From: Planktothrix tepida PCC 9214
Lineage (GTDB): Bacteria > Cyanobacteriota > Cyanobacteriia > Cyanobacteriales > Microcoleaceae
Direction: 5' to 3'
NCBI RefSeq assembly: GCF_900009145.1
Contig: NZ_LN889817.1
Location: 36,132-78,562 of the forward strand
DNA length: 42,431 nt
The notes beneath the pieces were generated by a model, which did no database searches, was not told where the DNA came from, and worked only from the letters and a program-made list of their open reading frames with translations. Both the position numbers and the translations under genes were made by a program. Positions 42,034 to 42,431 of this stretch are shown in pieces (position 1 is the stretch's first letter; the number at the start of each line of letters is the position of its first letter).

Positions 42034-42431
42034 CCCTCTTCTGTCAATCTCCGAAATCAACAAGTAATAAAAAGTAGAGTTATCCATTCAGAAAATAAGA
42101 TTGAAATTGATTAATATTCTCAATTAATTTATGAAAATCTACTAATAAATGGCGGTCGGGAAAAATATCTAGCTACGGGACAATCAACCACAATATAATA
42201 GTAGGCTGAATTATTAAACGCAGATTATTTAAAACATTTTTCCATCCCTCTTTATGATTCCATTGTTGGTGATTTGAGCAATCTGTAGTGTTTTTTTGCT
42301 CTCAAATTCTCTGGGACTGCCTTGACTTAAAGACCGGAAAACTTCGGAGTTTAAACTAATCATTAAATACACACAGAAAATGATTTCCCACCATTTTTCT
42401 ATATCTGGAAAATCCGTCAACCGATAATCAG
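42034..42431 (-). mobile_element. IS701-like insertion sequence, decayed inverted copy (cut by window edge)
   Basis: Its right end CCCTCTTCTGTCAATCTCCG (42034-42053) differs by one base from that of the intact copy. The visible 398 bases are nearly identical to the intact copy's 3' part but on the opposite strand, so the right ends of the two copies face each other across 6 kb. The flank CTAA fits the preferred IS701 target. The left end lies beyond the window. Confidence 0.88.
42080..42431 (-). pseudogene. IS701-family transposase remnant, frameshifted
   Basis: The 3' part of a second transposase gene. Compared with the intact copy it has a run of seven instead of eight A residues (T7 at 42291-42297 on the plus strand), which shifts the frame to an early stop, and a TGG-to-TAG change at 42175-42173 in the original frame. 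Both lesions inactivate the C-terminus. The catalytic Asp region is outside the window. Any movement of this copy needs transposase from the other copy. Confidence 0.85.

Noticed and set aside
1-42431. tRNA, rRNA or riboswitch genes
   Set aside because: I looked for cloverleaf ends and known conserved leaders by eye and found none that I could support.

Overview
The window is chromosomal DNA of a cyanobacterium, most likely a filamentous Oscillatoriales of the Planktothrix type (genus is inference). Reasons: chlB and ndhB genes, many HIP1 octamers (GCGATCGC, for example near 2585, 3318, 7388, 13113, 15819, 23087, 23330, 26140, 27739, 28642, 31568), AT-rich codon use, Uma2 and DUF29-type proteins, a VMAP-type HTH protein, heptamer tandem repeats, and the cyanobacterial pair of 2-oxoglutarate decarboxylase and succinic semialdehyde dehydrogenase.

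Layout. 1-2830: end of an AAA ATPase, a small zinc-finger protein, a membrane-anchored beta-lactamase-like hydrolase and rsmI. 2995-11274: a co-directional signalling block (Ser/Thr kinase-AAA-GAF-PAS-histidine kinase-REC hybrid, REC-histidine kinase, REC-GGDEF-EAL) followed by a PfkB sugar kinase. 11461-18727: JmjC/cupin-8 protein, MFS transporter, Uma2 protein, SDR, GH31 alpha-glucosidase and an unknown coiled-coil/HTH protein. 18728-21417: a candidate small RNA, an IS5-like element, and a toxin/immunity-like pair whose second gene is cut by that IS. 21475-26232: chlB, a decayed DUF29-like gene, two tandem exported paralogues, an HTH-PDDEXK protein and a truncated Uma2 gene. 26316-34429: ndhB, a membrane class III nucleotide cyclase, a Rieske lipoprotein with a rubrerythrin lipoprotein, then the SSADH and 2-OGDC genes that close the cyanobacterial TCA cycle.

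34563-42431 is a mobile island. An intact IS701-like copy lies on the left and a decayed inverted copy of it on the right. Between them are a 185-bp MITE made from the same ends, a noncoding stretch with 35-bp direct repeats, an operon of an adenylation-thiolation-thioesterase (A-T-TE) synthetase plus a proteobacterial-type 4-hydroxyphenylpyruvate dioxygenase, and a Tn3-family transposase remnant. The synthetase lacks the Asp that binds an amino group, so it probably loads a keto, hydroxy or aryl acid. This points to an unassigned small aromatic natural-product pathway, the most interesting system here. Second come the nuclease-toxin-like gene with its fused immunity/Phd partner, and the envelope rubrerythrin-Rieske pair.

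I saw no rRNA or tRNA gene and no convincing CRISPR array. All functions are read from sequence motifs without database searches.
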